Assembly (NCBI RefSeq): GCF_049562855.1
Contig: NZ_CP186925.1
Span: forward strand, 806,001 to 870,000
Source of the DNA: Ruminococcus_C callidus
GTDB taxonomy: Bacteria > Bacillota > Clostridia > Oscillospirales > Ruminococcaceae
Length of the DNA stretch: 64,000 nucleotides
Reading direction: 5' to 3'
In this document: piece by piece, positions 42,391 to 50,624 of the stretch
Layout: each line of letters opens with the position of its first letter
Numbering within the stretch: the stretch's first letter is position 1
Notes under the pieces: model-generated
The model's database searches: none
Seen by the model: the letters and a program-made list of their open reading frames with translations, nothing else
Told to the model about the DNA's origin: nothing
Position numbers and translations under genes: made by a program

Positions 42391-43129
42391 CAGTGCTTCC
42401 TCCGCGAATCTGTGTCCACATCTCATAGGGGTTCATGTGGGACAGATTCTGAATGGTATGTGCCTGCGAAGTGTACAGCTGTAGCAGGGCTTCCTTTTGT
42501 TGCAGTGCGTCATCGGAGATCGGTGTCAGGCTGTCCTGTACGTCAGGCAGCGTTACTGCACAGTAGTACTTTCCAAAGACGTACAGCGGTTCCTGCAATT
42601 GGTTGGCATCGTACAGGGCGGTGACGATCTGGTGTGTCATCTTGTGGTGAATGTGTCCGTATTCGCCCTTGGCGTTATGGGTGACGATGTCCTCCCACGG
42701 CTGATAGGTCATAACTTTTTCGAGGTCTGTTTGTATCTGGGAACGAACATGTGTCCAGTCGTCCCGTTTGCCGGCGACTTTGTCCGGATAGGACAAGATC
42801 AGCCCCACATTGTTCGAAGCCTGCATGACTGCCTGAAACTCTGCGGAACGGGTGGCGTTATATCCGTTGGTAATGCACACCACCAGATACCCGCCGTCTG
42901 CGATGTGAGCACCGCCCCAGAGGGTTTCGTCGTCGGGGTGTGCCACGATCATCAGGTGGGTGATGCCGGTCAGATCCAGTTCTGCCAGCCGTTCGTCAGT
43001 CAGCGGTGCAATATCATAGGCACGTGCAGAGGCGACTGCACGGCAAAGCCCGAACAGTCCGCCCACCAGTGCCAGAATCGCCAGAAGCACGGCGAGAATT
43101 TTTTGAAACTTGATGCGATGTGATTTCAT
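42374..43129 (-). CDS. Membrane-anchored PIG-L/LmbE-family deacetylase
   Basis: 251 residues. An N-terminal anchor helix (residues 10-33) puts the domain outside. Zinc-site motifs are VAHPDDETLWGG (near residue 62) and HNAKGEYGHIHH (near residue 150). The family removes N-acetyl groups from GlcNAc-linked lipids, mycothiol/bacillithiol precursors and antibiotics; an extracellular location favours a surface glycoconjugate. It is the first gene of a two-gene operon with YfhO, from the promoter at 43198. Confidence 0.87.
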   Translation of the reverse strand: MKSHRIKFQKILAVLLAILALVGGLFGLCRAVASARAYDIAPLTDERLAELDLTGITHLMIVAHPDDETLWGGAHIADGGYLVVCITNGYNATRSAEFQAVMQASNNVGLILSYPDKVAGKRDDWTHVRSQIQTDLEKVMTYQPWEDIVTHNAKGEYGHIHHKMTHQIVTALYDANQLQEPLYVFGKYYCAVTLPDVQDSLTPISDDALQQKEALLQLYTSQAHTIQNLSHMNPYEMWTQIRGGSTDDDNT

Positions 43130-43161
43130 AGAAAACGCAACTCCCTTGCTATGACTGTTTC

Positions 43162-43188
43162 AACTGTTGTATATGTCGTACAACAGTT
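43162..43188. promoter_or_regulatory. Perfect inverted repeat in the PIG-L leader
   Basis: AACTGTTGTA-tatgtcg-TACAACAGTT, between the promoter and the start codon. Could be an operator or an mRNA hairpin. Confidence 0.45.
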
Positions 43189-43197
43189 TGCAATATT

Positions 43198-43226
43198 AGT
43201 ATAGCACAGTGCAGTGGAATTGTCAA
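43198..43226 (-). promoter_or_regulatory. Promoter of the PIG-L/YfhO operon
   Basis: Minus-strand TTGACA (43221-43226), 17 bases, TATACT (43198-43203). Confidence 0.7.
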
Positions 43227-43235
43227 GGGCAAAAC

Positions 43236-43279
43236 GCAAAAAACCGCCTGTATTCCGCAAATAGGAATACAGACGGTTT
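43236..43279 (-). terminator. Terminator of glutamine synthetase
   Basis: AAACCGTCTGTATTCC/GGAATACAGGCGGTTT on the minus strand, then TTTTGCG. Confidence 0.8.
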
Positions 43280-43334
43280 CTCAAAGAATGGGAGGTAAAC
43301 CACTCTTTGCAGTAATTACTTTAGATTTGAGCGA

Positions 43335-45428
43335 TCAGACATTGAAGATGATGTCGCTGTATGCCGGTACCGGCCACTTTTCAGAAGGTGTGATAACTTC
43401 CAGAGCGTCCACAGCGGCACGCAGATCGTCCATTACCGGAATGACATCTTCCCGATAGGACTTTGCCATAGACAGTACGCAGTCATCCTTTGCGGCGGCA
43501 GCAGCTACAGCAGCCTCCAGCTTCTCGGTAGCTTCATAAGCTGCCTTTGTCAGGCTGCTGACCTTTTCTGCCAGTTCCTTTTCGACGCAGGAGCAGATGT
43601 CCAGCGACTGCTTCACTGCGGCAGCATCGCACAGTTCCTTGGTGTAGGCAATGCAGGTCGGGATATACTTCTTCTTTGTCATGTCGATCATGGTCAGGGC
43701 TTCAATATTGATGGTCTTTGCATAGTTTTCCAGCAGGACTTCCATACGAGCCTTGATTTCCTTTTCGGACAGTACGCCGAATTTCTGGAGCAGAGCAACA
43801 TTCTTGGCATCTGCATAGTGCGGAACACAGTCAACAGTGGATCTGAAGTTCGGCAGACCACGCTTTTCTGCTTCAGCGACCCATTCGTCGGAATAGCCGT
43901 TGCCGTTGAAGATGATACGCTTGTGTTCCTTGATAATGGAAACCAGCAGCGATTTCAGCTCGTCATCGAACTTGTCAGCCGGAACGCTTTCCATCTTGTC
44001 GGCGATGTCAGAGAGTTCGCCGGCAACAATGGCATTCAGCAGAGAGTTCGGGCAGCCGATGTTGTCGGAAGAACCAACCATACGGAATTCGAAACGGTTG
44101 CCGGTGAAAGCGAACGGAGAAGTCCGGTTCCGGTCGGTGGAATCCTTCGGGAAGTCCGGCAGAGCGTCTACGCCGATCTCGAATACCTTGGATTCGCTCT
44201 TGTAGGAAGTGCCTGCTTCCAGTGCGTCCAGAACGCCCTGTAATTCTTCGCCCATGAAAATGGAGATGATTGCCGGCGGAGCCTCATTTGCACCCAGACG
44301 GTGGTCGTTGCCGGCAGAGGAAGCACTGATGCGGAGCAGATCTGCATATTCATCAATACCCTTGATGATTGCACACAGGAAGGTGAGGAACTGCATGTTC
44401 TCCATCGGTGTGCAGCCCGGATCCAGCAGGTTCTGTCCGTCGTTGGTTGCCATAGACCAGTTGTTGTGCTTACCGGAACCGTTGACACCTGCGAACGGTT
44501 TTTCGTGCAGCAGGCAGACCAGACCGTGTTTCAGGGCAACCTTTTCCATAACTTCCATTGCCAGTTCGTTCTGGTCGGTGGAAATGTTGGTGGTGGAGAA
44601 TACCGGAGCCATTTCGTGCTGTGCCGGAGCAACTTCGTTGTGCTTGGTGGTAGCGAATACGCCAACCTTCCACAGAGCCTCGTCCAGATCAGCCATGTAA
44701 GCAGCAACGCGGGGCTTCAGGTTTGCGAAATACTGGTCGTCCAGTTCCTGTCCCTTCGGCGGCATTGCACCGAACAGGGTACGACCGGTCATAATCAGGT
44801 CTTCACGCTGATCGTACATCTTCTTGTCGATCAGGAAGTATTCCTGTTCCGGACCTACGGTAGAGGTGACCTTGGTTGCGGTGGTGTTGCCGAACAGACG
44901 CAGAATGCGGACTGCCTGCTGGCTCAGAGCATCCATGGAACGCAGCAGCGGTGTTTTCTTGTCCAGTGCTTCACCAGTGTAGGAAACGAATACGGTCGGG
45001 ATATACAGAGAGCCTTCCTTGACGAAGCAGTAGGAAGTCGGATCCCATGCGGTATAGCCTCTTGCAGAGCAGGTTTCACGCAGACCGCCGGACGGGAAAG
45101 AAGAAGCGTCCGGTTCGCCCTTGACCAGTTCCTTGCCGGAGAAGTTCATAATTACCATGCCGTTGTCAGTGGGGCTGATAAAGGAATCGTGCTTTTCAGC
45201 AGTAGAACCGGTCATCGGCTGGAACCAGTGGGTGTAATGTGTGGCACCGTGCTCGATCGCCCAGTCCTTAATGGCATTTGCAACCACATCTGCATAGGTG
45301 GGATCCAGCGGAGTCCCCATTTTGCGGGTCTTGGTCATTGCCTTATAAACCGGCTTCGGGAGTCTTGCCTTCATGACTTCGTCATTGAAGACGTCGCATG
45401 CAAAGTACTCAGCAACATTTTTGGACAT
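43335..45428 (-). CDS. glnN: Glutamine synthetase type III
   Basis: 697 residues, the size of GSIII dodecamers (types I and II are shorter). ATG 45428 follows TAGGAGG. Family marks are FISPTDNGMVIMNFSGKEL, the catalytic glutamate block STVGPEQEYFLIDKKMY, HNEVAPAQHEMAPVF and NGSGKHNNWSMATNDG. It forms glutamine from glutamate and ammonia with ATP. The gene is monocistronic with its own terminator. Its promoter (45714) gives a leader of about 280 bases that contains a glutamine-rich reading frame, suggesting product-level control. Confidence 0.96.
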   Translation of the reverse strand: MSKNVAEYFACDVFNDEVMKARLPKPVYKAMTKTRKMGTPLDPTYADVVANAIKDWAIEHGATHYTHWFQPMTGSTAEKHDSFISPTDNGMVIMNFSGKELVKGEPDASSFPSGGLRETCSARGYTAWDPTSYCFVKEGSLYIPTVFVSYTGEALDKKTPLLRSMDALSQQAVRILRLFGNTTATKVTSTVGPEQEYFLIDKKMYDQREDLIMTGRTLFGAMPPKGQELDDQYFANLKPRVAAYMADLDEALWKVGVFATTKHNEVAPAQHEMAPVFSTTNISTDQNELAMEVMEKVALKHGLVCLLHEKPFAGVNGSGKHNNWSMATNDGQNLLDPGCTPMENMQFLTFLCAIIKGIDEYADLLRISASSAGNDHRLGANEAPPAIISIFMGEELQGVLDALEAGTSYKSESKVFEIGVDALPDFPKDSTDRNRTSPFAFTGNRFEFRMVGSSDNIGCPNSLLNAIVAGELSDIADKMESVPADKFDDELKSLLVSIIKEHKRIIFNGNGYSDEWVAEAEKRGLPNFRSTVDCVPHYADAKNVALLQKFGVLSEKEIKARMEVLLENYAKTINIEALTMIDMTKKKYIPTCIAYTKELCDAAAVKQSLDICSCVEKELAEKVSSLTKAAYEATEKLEAAVAAAAAKDDCVLSMAKSYREDVIPVMDDLRAAVDALEVITPSEKWPVPAYSDIIFNV

Positions 45429-45510
45429 GATAATTACCTCCTAAAAATAAAAAGCATTTTCATGGTTCACCGTTTTCTGTACAAGCTTCAGTCTGTTTGT
45501 ACCGGTTTCA

Positions 45511-45678
45511 TCATGGAAACGCCTTTGTTTCACGTATCATCTTCGAACCGCTTTGAGAACTCTGCATCGGCATCTGTCGGAAAATATCCCCCTGTTTCTG
45601 GGGCATATGCTGTTCGTCCTGCTGCTGTCTGTTCTTCAAGTCGGCTCTCCTTGTCACAATCATTTGCCGGAAACGCAT
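45511..45678 (-). CDS. Glutamine-rich upstream ORF in the glnN leader
   Basis: 55 codons from ATG 45678, or 42 codons from TTG 45639, which has a strong ribosome site (AAGGAG six bases upstream). Ten of 55 residues are glutamine, eight coded by CAG, including three in a row (NRQQQDEQ). The stop TGA lies 82 bases before the glnN start. Around it are hairpins GTTTC/GAAAC and GTACAA/TTGTAC. A leader peptide that senses glutamine supply is inferred. No T-run terminator is visible, so control would act on translation or mRNA stability. Confidence 0.4.
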   Translation of the reverse strand: MRFRQMIVTRRADLKNRQQQDEQHMPQKQGDIFRQMPMQSSQSGSKMIRETKAFP

Positions 45679-45713
45679 GAGGTGAAATCCCTCTGTGTTC
45701 CGTTGACAATATT

Positions 45714-45742
45714 ATCATACTCGAATTTTCTGACTTTGTCAA
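45714..45742 (-). promoter_or_regulatory. Promoter of glnN
   Basis: Minus-strand TTGACA (45737-45742), 17 bases, TATGAT (45714-45719). Start expected near 45707. Confidence 0.68.
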
Positions 45743-45932
45743 GTGCTTTTCCGTCGATTCTGCAATTGCCTTGATTTCAAAATGAAAAAATCTGTTTTCC
45801 TATCAAAAAAAAGAAAAAAACGGCTTTTTTTGAAAGAATCATATTCGGGATTCTGTGGGGTGCCGGCACAGGCGGCGGATACATCAAAAAGGAAAAAAAA
45901 TCTGTTTTCGCAGAAAAAACAGTAGATTGCCC
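45743..45932. other. A/T-rich region between divergent promoters
   Basis: No gene seen. It holds the palindrome TCAAAAAAAAG/CTTTTTTTGA (about 45800-45832) and two copies of AAAAAATCTGTTTTC (near 45786 and 45894). It may bend DNA or act as terminators; nothing further is supported. Confidence 0.35.
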
Positions 45933-45961
45933 TTGACAAACAGGTGAAATCATGGTATAGT
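45933..45961 (+). promoter_or_regulatory. Promoter of the ACT protein-hom operon
   Basis: TTGACA, 17 bases, TATAGT. Confidence 0.68.
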
Positions 45962-46117
45962 TATATAGTTGATATAAGTACAATTGTTTTTTGTACACGG
46001 ACTGTTTGCTGCGGGATCGGCAAAGGGTCCTGCATTTTGCGGAAAGAGGAGGAGAAACGCAGCCGGAGGGCAGGCTTTGTCACAGAAGCATGCTTTCGAT
46101 ACTGTGCAGACAGGAAC

Positions 46118-46561
46118 ATGGACAAACGGACACGATATATTGTAGTAGATACCGCAGTGCTTCCGGAAATTTTCGGAAAGGTGCTGGAAGTCAAAAAGCT
46201 GGTCGCCGACAAGACCGAACGCAGCTTTTCCTCGGCGTGCAAACGTATGGGGATCTCACGCAGTGCCTTTTATAAATATCGGGATTGTGTGTTTGCCTAT
46301 GATGACAAGATGACACAGCAGATCGTCAACTTTTCGGTAACGCTGCGGGACGAGGCAGGCGTGCTTTCCAATGTGCTGACTACATTATATAGCATGCGTG
46401 CCAATATCCTGACTGTCAACCAGAACATTCCGGTGGACGGCGTGGCACAGGTTTCTCTGTCCCTGAAAATGGGCGAGGGTATGGCAAATCCCATTGACAT
46501 TACGCACAAGATCTCTGCCCTGCAGGGCGTTGTAGAGGTGCGGCTCCTGTCCGGCGAATAA
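46118..46561 (+). CDS. ACT domain protein (PheB/UPF0735-like)
   Basis: 148 residues from ATG 46118 (AGACAGGAAC, weak). N-terminal helix-turn-helix-like part (KRMGISRSAFYKYRDCVFAY) and a C-terminal ACT domain starting VNFSVTLRDEAGVLSNVLTTL, with ILTVNQNIPVDGVAQVSLSLK. ACT domains bind amino acids. The protein lies 45 bases upstream of homoserine dehydrogenase in the same operon, so it may sense threonine or methionine and regulate that branch. In many clostridia this pair is conserved. Confidence 0.85.
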   Translation: MDKRTRYIVVDTAVLPEIFGKVLEVKKLVADKTERSFSSACKRMGISRSAFYKYRDCVFAYDDKMTQQIVNFSVTLRDEAGVLSNVLTTLYSMRANILTVNQNIPVDGVAQVSLSLKMGEGMANPIDITHKISALQGVVEVRLLSGE

Positions 46562-46606
46562 ACGGCGGATTTTTAAAGTCTGCTGAAACTTGGAGGAAGT
46601 AAAGTA

Positions 46607-47842
46607 ATGAAGAAAATTGCAGTATTGGGTTATGGCGTAGTCGGTTCCGGTGTTGTGGAACTGTTCTACCGCAATCAGAAGAAAATCGAAAAAAATACCG
46701 GCACAGAGCTGGAAATAGGATATATTCTGGATCTGCGGGAATTTCCGGATGATCCGTACGGTGACCACGTGGTACACGACATTCAGGTGATTCTCGACGA
46801 TCCGGAGGTCGGCTACGTGGCAGAGTGCATGGGCGGTGTCAATCCGGCGTTTGACTTCGTTCGCCGTTGTCTGGAAGCCGGCAAGAGCGTTGCCACTTCC
46901 AACAAGCAGCTGGTTGCTGAAAAAGGCGACATTCTGTTGCAGGTGGCAAAGGCACATCACGTGAACTTCTTCTTCGAAGCCAGCGTCGGCGGTGCGATCC
47001 CGATCATTCGTCCGCTGCACACCTGTCTGGCTGCCAATGACATCTCCGCAGTTGCCGGCATTCTGAACGGTACCACCAACTTCATTCTGGAGAAGATGTT
47101 CTGTGACAAGATGCGTTTTGATGATGCACTGGCACTGGCACAGAAGCTGGGCTATGCAGAGCGTGACCCCTCCGCAGACATTGACGGCGGCGATGCCTGC
47201 CGGAAGATTTGCATTCTGTCCTCGCTGGTATTCGGCAAGCATGTATATCCGGAACAGGTATACACCAAGGGTATCCGCAACATCACACTGGAAGACGTGC
47301 AGCTGGCACAGGATTTCGGCGGTGCAGTGAAGCTGATTGGTGCGGTAAAGCGTCTGGAAAGCGGAAAGATCCTGCCTACAGTGATGCCTATGGTTGTCAT
47401 GAACGAGAGCCTGATTTCCCATGTCAACGGCGTGTTCAACGCTGTCATGGTATGGGGCGACGGTGTGGACAAGACCATGTTCTATGGCCGTGGTGCCGGC
47501 AAGCTGCCGACTGCCAGTGCCGTACTGGGTGACCTGATCGACGAGGTAAAGCAGACCGATACAGTAGAATCCCAGAGCTGGGAACCGGCAGAAGAAGGAG
47601 CAGACTTCGTGGCTCCCATCGACGACTTCTTTGCAGCACGCTGCTACCGGACTTCTCCCTGCGGCAGCGGTGTATTTGCCAAGATCGCAGATGAAGTCGG
47701 CGTAAAGCTGCTGAACACCAGAGAAAACGGCTGCATGATCAGCGGCTGCGACCAGAAGACCGCAGAGGCATTCAAGCAGAAGCTGGCAAAGGAAGGCGTG
47801 GAGATCCTGTCCCGTATTCCGGTTCTGGACGACGAAGCGTAA
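46607..47842 (+). CDS. hom: Homoserine dehydrogenase
   Basis: 411 residues with ATG 46607 after TGGAGG. Rossmann motif AVLGYGVVGSGVVEL, catalytic region NKQLVAEKGD, SVGGAIPIIRPL, GILNGTTNFIL and ERDPSADIDGGDACRKI. It catalyses aspartate semialdehyde to homoserine. The protein has a C-terminal region of about 80 residues, shorter than an ACT domain, fitting the separate upstream ACT protein as the sensor. The stop codon touches a left-end element fragment. Confidence 0.95.
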   Translation: MKKIAVLGYGVVGSGVVELFYRNQKKIEKNTGTELEIGYILDLREFPDDPYGDHVVHDIQVILDDPEVGYVAECMGGVNPAFDFVRRCLEAGKSVATSNKQLVAEKGDILLQVAKAHHVNFFFEASVGGAIPIIRPLHTCLAANDISAVAGILNGTTNFILEKMFCDKMRFDDALALAQKLGYAERDPSADIDGGDACRKICILSSLVFGKHVYPEQVYTKGIRNITLEDVQLAQDFGGAVKLIGAVKRLESGKILPTVMPMVVMNESLISHVNGVFNAVMVWGDGVDKTMFYGRGAGKLPTASAVLGDLIDEVKQTDTVESQSWEPAEEGADFVAPIDDFFAARCYRTSPCGSGVFAKIADEVGVKLLNTRENGCMISGCDQKTAEAFKQKLAKEGVEILSRIPVLDDEA

Positions 47843-47876
47843 AGGAAACACTGCATAAAGCCCGCCTGACGGCTTT
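47842..47876 (+). repeat. Left half of a family B element
   Basis: GGAAACACTGCATAAAG and CGCCTGACGGCTTTG directly after the hom stop; the right half is missing. Confidence 0.6.
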
Positions 47877-47902
47877 GCTGTAACATTTTTTGTAAAAAAC
47901 AC

Positions 47903-47931
47903 TTGCATTTTTCGGTGCGGTGTGATAAAAT
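47903..47931 (+). promoter_or_regulatory. Promoter upstream of the MATE gene
   Basis: TTGCAT, 17 bases, TAAAAT. A strong terminator follows 20 bases later. Confidence 0.5.
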
Positions 47932-47950
47932 AAATTGATAACGTGTAGCG

Positions 47951-47997
47951 AAACGGCGTAAATCCAGTTAGAATCTGACTGGGTTTACGCCGTTTTT
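47951..47997 (+). terminator. Strong terminator in front of the MATE gene
   Basis: AAACGGCGTAAA and TTTACGCCG with inner CCAGT/ACTGG, then TTTTT. It may end the hom transcript, or attenuate transcripts from 47903. Confidence 0.8.
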
Positions 47998-48007
47998 GCA
48001 TATATTG

Positions 48008-48041
48008 GGCAACACTGCATAAAGCTTTGTGCAGTGTCGCC
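48008..48041 (+). mobile_element. Minimal hairpin element (terminal repeats only)
   Basis: GGCAACACTGCATAAAG directly joined to CTTTGTGCAGTGTCGCC, flanked by ATTG on both sides. It lies just before the ribosome site of the MATE gene. Confidence 0.8.
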
Positions 48042-48066
48042 ATTGACTTTTGGAGGTTTAGAAATC

Positions 48067-49458
48067 ATGCAAGAAAATCACTCGGCGACACAAACCGGAA
48101 CCCCGAACAAACTGGCGGATTTTCCAATCCGCACCCTGATCCTAAGCATGGGAATGCCCATGGTGCTCTCTATGGTATTGCAGGCGGTGTACAATATTGT
48201 AGACACCGTTTTTGTCAGCCATATGAAGAATGGAGCCACTGCCGTGCTTGCTCTGACGGATTCCTATTCCATTCAGCTGCTGATCGTGGCTGTTGGCGTG
48301 GGCACCGGCATTGGCATCAACGCCCTGCTTTCCAAGACACTGGGCGAGCGAAATTCGGAAAAGGCGGCTTGTATTGCCGGAAACGGAATTTTTCTGGCGA
48401 TCTGCATCTATGCCGTTTTTCTGCTGTTCGGCATTTTCGGCACGAAGCCGTTTATCGCCATGCAGGCAAACGGGAATGCTCTCCGGCAGGAAATGGGTGA
48501 ACAGTATCTGCGAATCTGCTGTATGGGTTCCTTTGGCAGTATCGGTTATACTGTCTATGAACGTTTTTTGCAGGGAACCGGTCGCACGAATCTTTCCACA
48601 ATTGCACAAATCACTGGTGCCGCGTTGAATATCCTGTTGGATCCGCTGTTTATTTTTGGATTGGATATGGGCGTTGTCGGTGCTGCTGTGGCAACCGTTG
48701 TGGGACAGGTAGCGTCACTGGTCATGGCAATGCTGTTTCACTACCGGTGGGATCGGGAGATTCGGCAGGACTGGAAACGCATTCGTCCTCGGTGGGGACT
48801 GATTCGCGGCATCTACGCCATCGGGATTCCTGCCGCAGTGATGCAGGGGTTGCTTTCTGTTATGGTGCTGTTTGTGAATCTGGTATTCGGCACACAGGGA
48901 GATCTGGCGGAGCCATTGCAGGCTGCCTATGGCATTTATTATAAGATTCAGCAATTTGCCCTTTTTGCAGCGTTCGGCTTGAGCAACACGCTGATTACTG
49001 TGGTGGCGTTTCATTACGGCAGACGGGAAAAAGCACGTCTGCGGCAGTGTGTTCGCTACGGGCTGCTGTACGCCGCCGGACTGATGCTTATAGTGACAGT
49101 TTTGTTTCAGCTGTTTGCAGCACTGATCTCCGGTTTGTTCCAGAGCGACGGCAGTAGGGAAGTGCAGCAGCTTTGCATGCGGTCTATGCGTATCTGTACG
49201 CTGGGCTATGTGTTTATGGGAATCACTGTGCTGATACAGGGCATCTTGCAGGGCTTTCGCTGTGTGTTTTCGCCGCTGCTGCTGGCACTGCTTCGTCTGC
49301 TTGTGCTGCCGATTCCGTTTTGTCTGCTGTTTCTGATGTATGAACGCGGTGCAGAACTGGTCTGGTGGGCGTTCCCGCTGGCGGAATGCATTACAGCTGT
49401 GGTGTCTGTTCCGATTCTGCTGCGAACTTTCCGGAAAAAGACAATGCCCTCTGCATAA
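48067..49458 (+). CDS. MATE-family multidrug/metabolite exporter
   Basis: 463 residues from ATG 48067 (TTTTGGAGG ten bases upstream). Twelve membrane segments in two halves, with the family pattern MPMVLSMVLQAVYNIVDTVFVSH and a repeat-like second half at MQGLLSVMVLFVNLVF. MATE proteins expel cationic compounds using sodium or proton gradients. The substrate is unknown. It follows a promoter and terminator pair and ends with a bidirectional terminator. Confidence 0.88.
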   Translation: MQENHSATQTGTPNKLADFPIRTLILSMGMPMVLSMVLQAVYNIVDTVFVSHMKNGATAVLALTDSYSIQLLIVAVGVGTGIGINALLSKTLGERNSEKAACIAGNGIFLAICIYAVFLLFGIFGTKPFIAMQANGNALRQEMGEQYLRICCMGSFGSIGYTVYERFLQGTGRTNLSTIAQITGAALNILLDPLFIFGLDMGVVGAAVATVVGQVASLVMAMLFHYRWDREIRQDWKRIRPRWGLIRGIYAIGIPAAVMQGLLSVMVLFVNLVFGTQGDLAEPLQAAYGIYYKIQQFALFAAFGLSNTLITVVAFHYGRREKARLRQCVRYGLLYAAGLMLIVTVLFQLFAALISGLFQSDGSREVQQLCMRSMRICTLGYVFMGITVLIQGILQGFRCVFSPLLLALLRLLVLPIPFCLLFLMYERGAELVWWAFPLAECITAVVSVPILLRTFRKKTMPSA

Positions 49459-49461
49459 CAA

Positions 49462-49504
49462 GAAACGAGCCTGTTTTTTCAGTTGAAAACAGGCTCGTTT
49501 TTTT
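49462..49504. terminator. Bidirectional terminator
   Basis: AAACGAGCCTGTTTT/AAAACAGGCTCGTTT with T/A flanks, between the convergent MATE and AraC-type genes. Confidence 0.85.
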
Positions 49505-50384
49505 ATTGTGTATGTTCTTCGTCGCTGTCAACGGTATTGTTGATATGGTTCTGATACCGCCATTCTCTGGGGGAAATGCCGTAGTTATTCTTGAATGCTC
49601 TGGAAAAGTGCATCTGGTTGGCATACCCCACTGCCAGACCAACATCCCCGATAGAAAGGCTGGTCAGCTTCAGCAGCTCTGCCGCTTTGAGCATGCGGTA
49701 ATTCAGCAGGAATTCCTGTGGCGTTTTCCCCAGTGCTTCCTTGAAAATTTTGCCGAAATAAGTGCGGTTCAGTCCGCAGACACCGGCAATATCTTCAATC
49801 GTGATCTCATTTTGAAAGTTGTGTTCAATGTAGGTCAGTGCCTCGTGAATGTAGAATTCCCGCAGTTTGCTGCCGTGTTCCAGCTGTTCATCTGCCGCAG
49901 AACGCAGAAGATAATCCAGAAACAGATAGAGATGCCCGATCAGATGAAAAGGCGACTCATCTTTGTGGCGGGAGATGTACAGCATTTCGTTTGCCATGTC
50001 CTCCCGCAGGCTTTTGTTCCTGGCATGATAGACCGGTTTGTCCAGCGAAAGTCCGATGGTGTCCAGCAGGGACTTCACACGGAGTCCGTCGAATTCCAGC
50101 CAGACGTATTCCCACGGCAGCTGCTTGTCGGCAACATAGGTGGTGATCTGATTGGGGAAGATCATGAACCCCTGCATGCTTTTGATCGAGTAGGTCTGGG
50201 TGACACCCTTGCTGTCGTCTGCCATCAGGGTGCCGGTGCCGGATAGAATATAGTGAAACAGATAGTGGTTTCTCGCAGCCGGTCCGAAAGAGTGTGCCGG
50301 TGTACAGCGTTCCCACCCGAACTGGAACAAGCCGAGGTCTACAAAGTTCTGATTGGGAAAAATTGAAAAGATCAAATTCTGCAT
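49503..50384 (-). CDS. AraC-family regulator of the alpha-galactoside operon
   Basis: 293 residues from ATG 50384 (AAGAGGTAA upstream). The N-terminal cupin-like sugar-sensing domain (HYLFHYILSGTGTL) and a C-terminal pair of helix-turn-helix motifs (ITIEDIAGVCGLNRTYFGKIF and LSIGDVGLAVGYANQMHFSRAF, each given in part) are clear. It resembles MsmR/RafR activators. It is divergent from the transporter genes and probably activates them in response to melibiose or raffinose. Its -35 box lies inside an operator copy, so autoregulation is likely. Confidence 0.87.
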   Translation of the reverse strand: MQNLIFSIFPNQNFVDLGLFQFGWERCTPAHSFGPAARNHYLFHYILSGTGTLMADDSKGVTQTYSIKSMQGFMIFPNQITTYVADKQLPWEYVWLEFDGLRVKSLLDTIGLSLDKPVYHARNKSLREDMANEMLYISRHKDESPFHLIGHLYLFLDYLLRSAADEQLEHGSKLREFYIHEALTYIEHNFQNEITIEDIAGVCGLNRTYFGKIFKEALGKTPQEFLLNYRMLKAAELLKLTSLSIGDVGLAVGYANQMHFSRAFKNNYGISPREWRYQNHINNTVDSDEEHTQ

Positions 50385-50455
50385 AATATTACCTCTTGTC
50401 ATAAATTTCATCTGAACTTGTACCATTCATGTTTTTTGTTGTTCATATGATACTC

Positions 50456-50484
50456 ATTATAGCACGAAATATACCAAAATGCAA
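50456..50484 (-). promoter_or_regulatory. Promoter of the AraC-type gene
   Basis: Minus-strand TTGCAT (50479-50484), 17 bases, TATAAT (50456-50461). The -35 box is inside an operator copy at 50471-50488. Confidence 0.6.
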
Positions 50485-50550
50485 CCTGTTTTTTGATATT
50501 TGCGGGAAAAGCGGCAAAATGGTATGAAATAAGTTGATTTGTGGTATTTA

Positions 50551-50576
50551 CCAGTTGCATATTGGTATGTTATAAT
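50551..50576 (+). promoter_or_regulatory. Operator and -10 box of the alpha-galactoside operon
   Basis: The 18-base site at 50551-50568 matches the reverse of 50471-50488 at 15 positions (core TTGCATNTTGGTAT). It sits immediately before TATAAT (50571-50576), with no usual -35 box. GGTAT half-sites also occur at 50521 and 50543, 21-22 bases apart. This is a layout expected of an AraC-activated promoter. Confidence 0.6.
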
Positions 50577-50624
50577 AAAAGCAGCAAAAAACACAGGGTT
50601 TTACCCGAAAAGGAGGAAGATCAC

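Noticed and set aside
45530..45742. 70-codon leftward frame in the glnN leader
   Set aside because: It would start at the -35 box, upstream of the predicted transcription start. The glutamine-rich frame in another phase has a better ribosome site.
46607..47842. T-box or threonine riboswitch upstream of hom
   Set aside because: No T-box core (AGGGTGG-type) or terminator/antiterminator pair is visible in 45962-46117.
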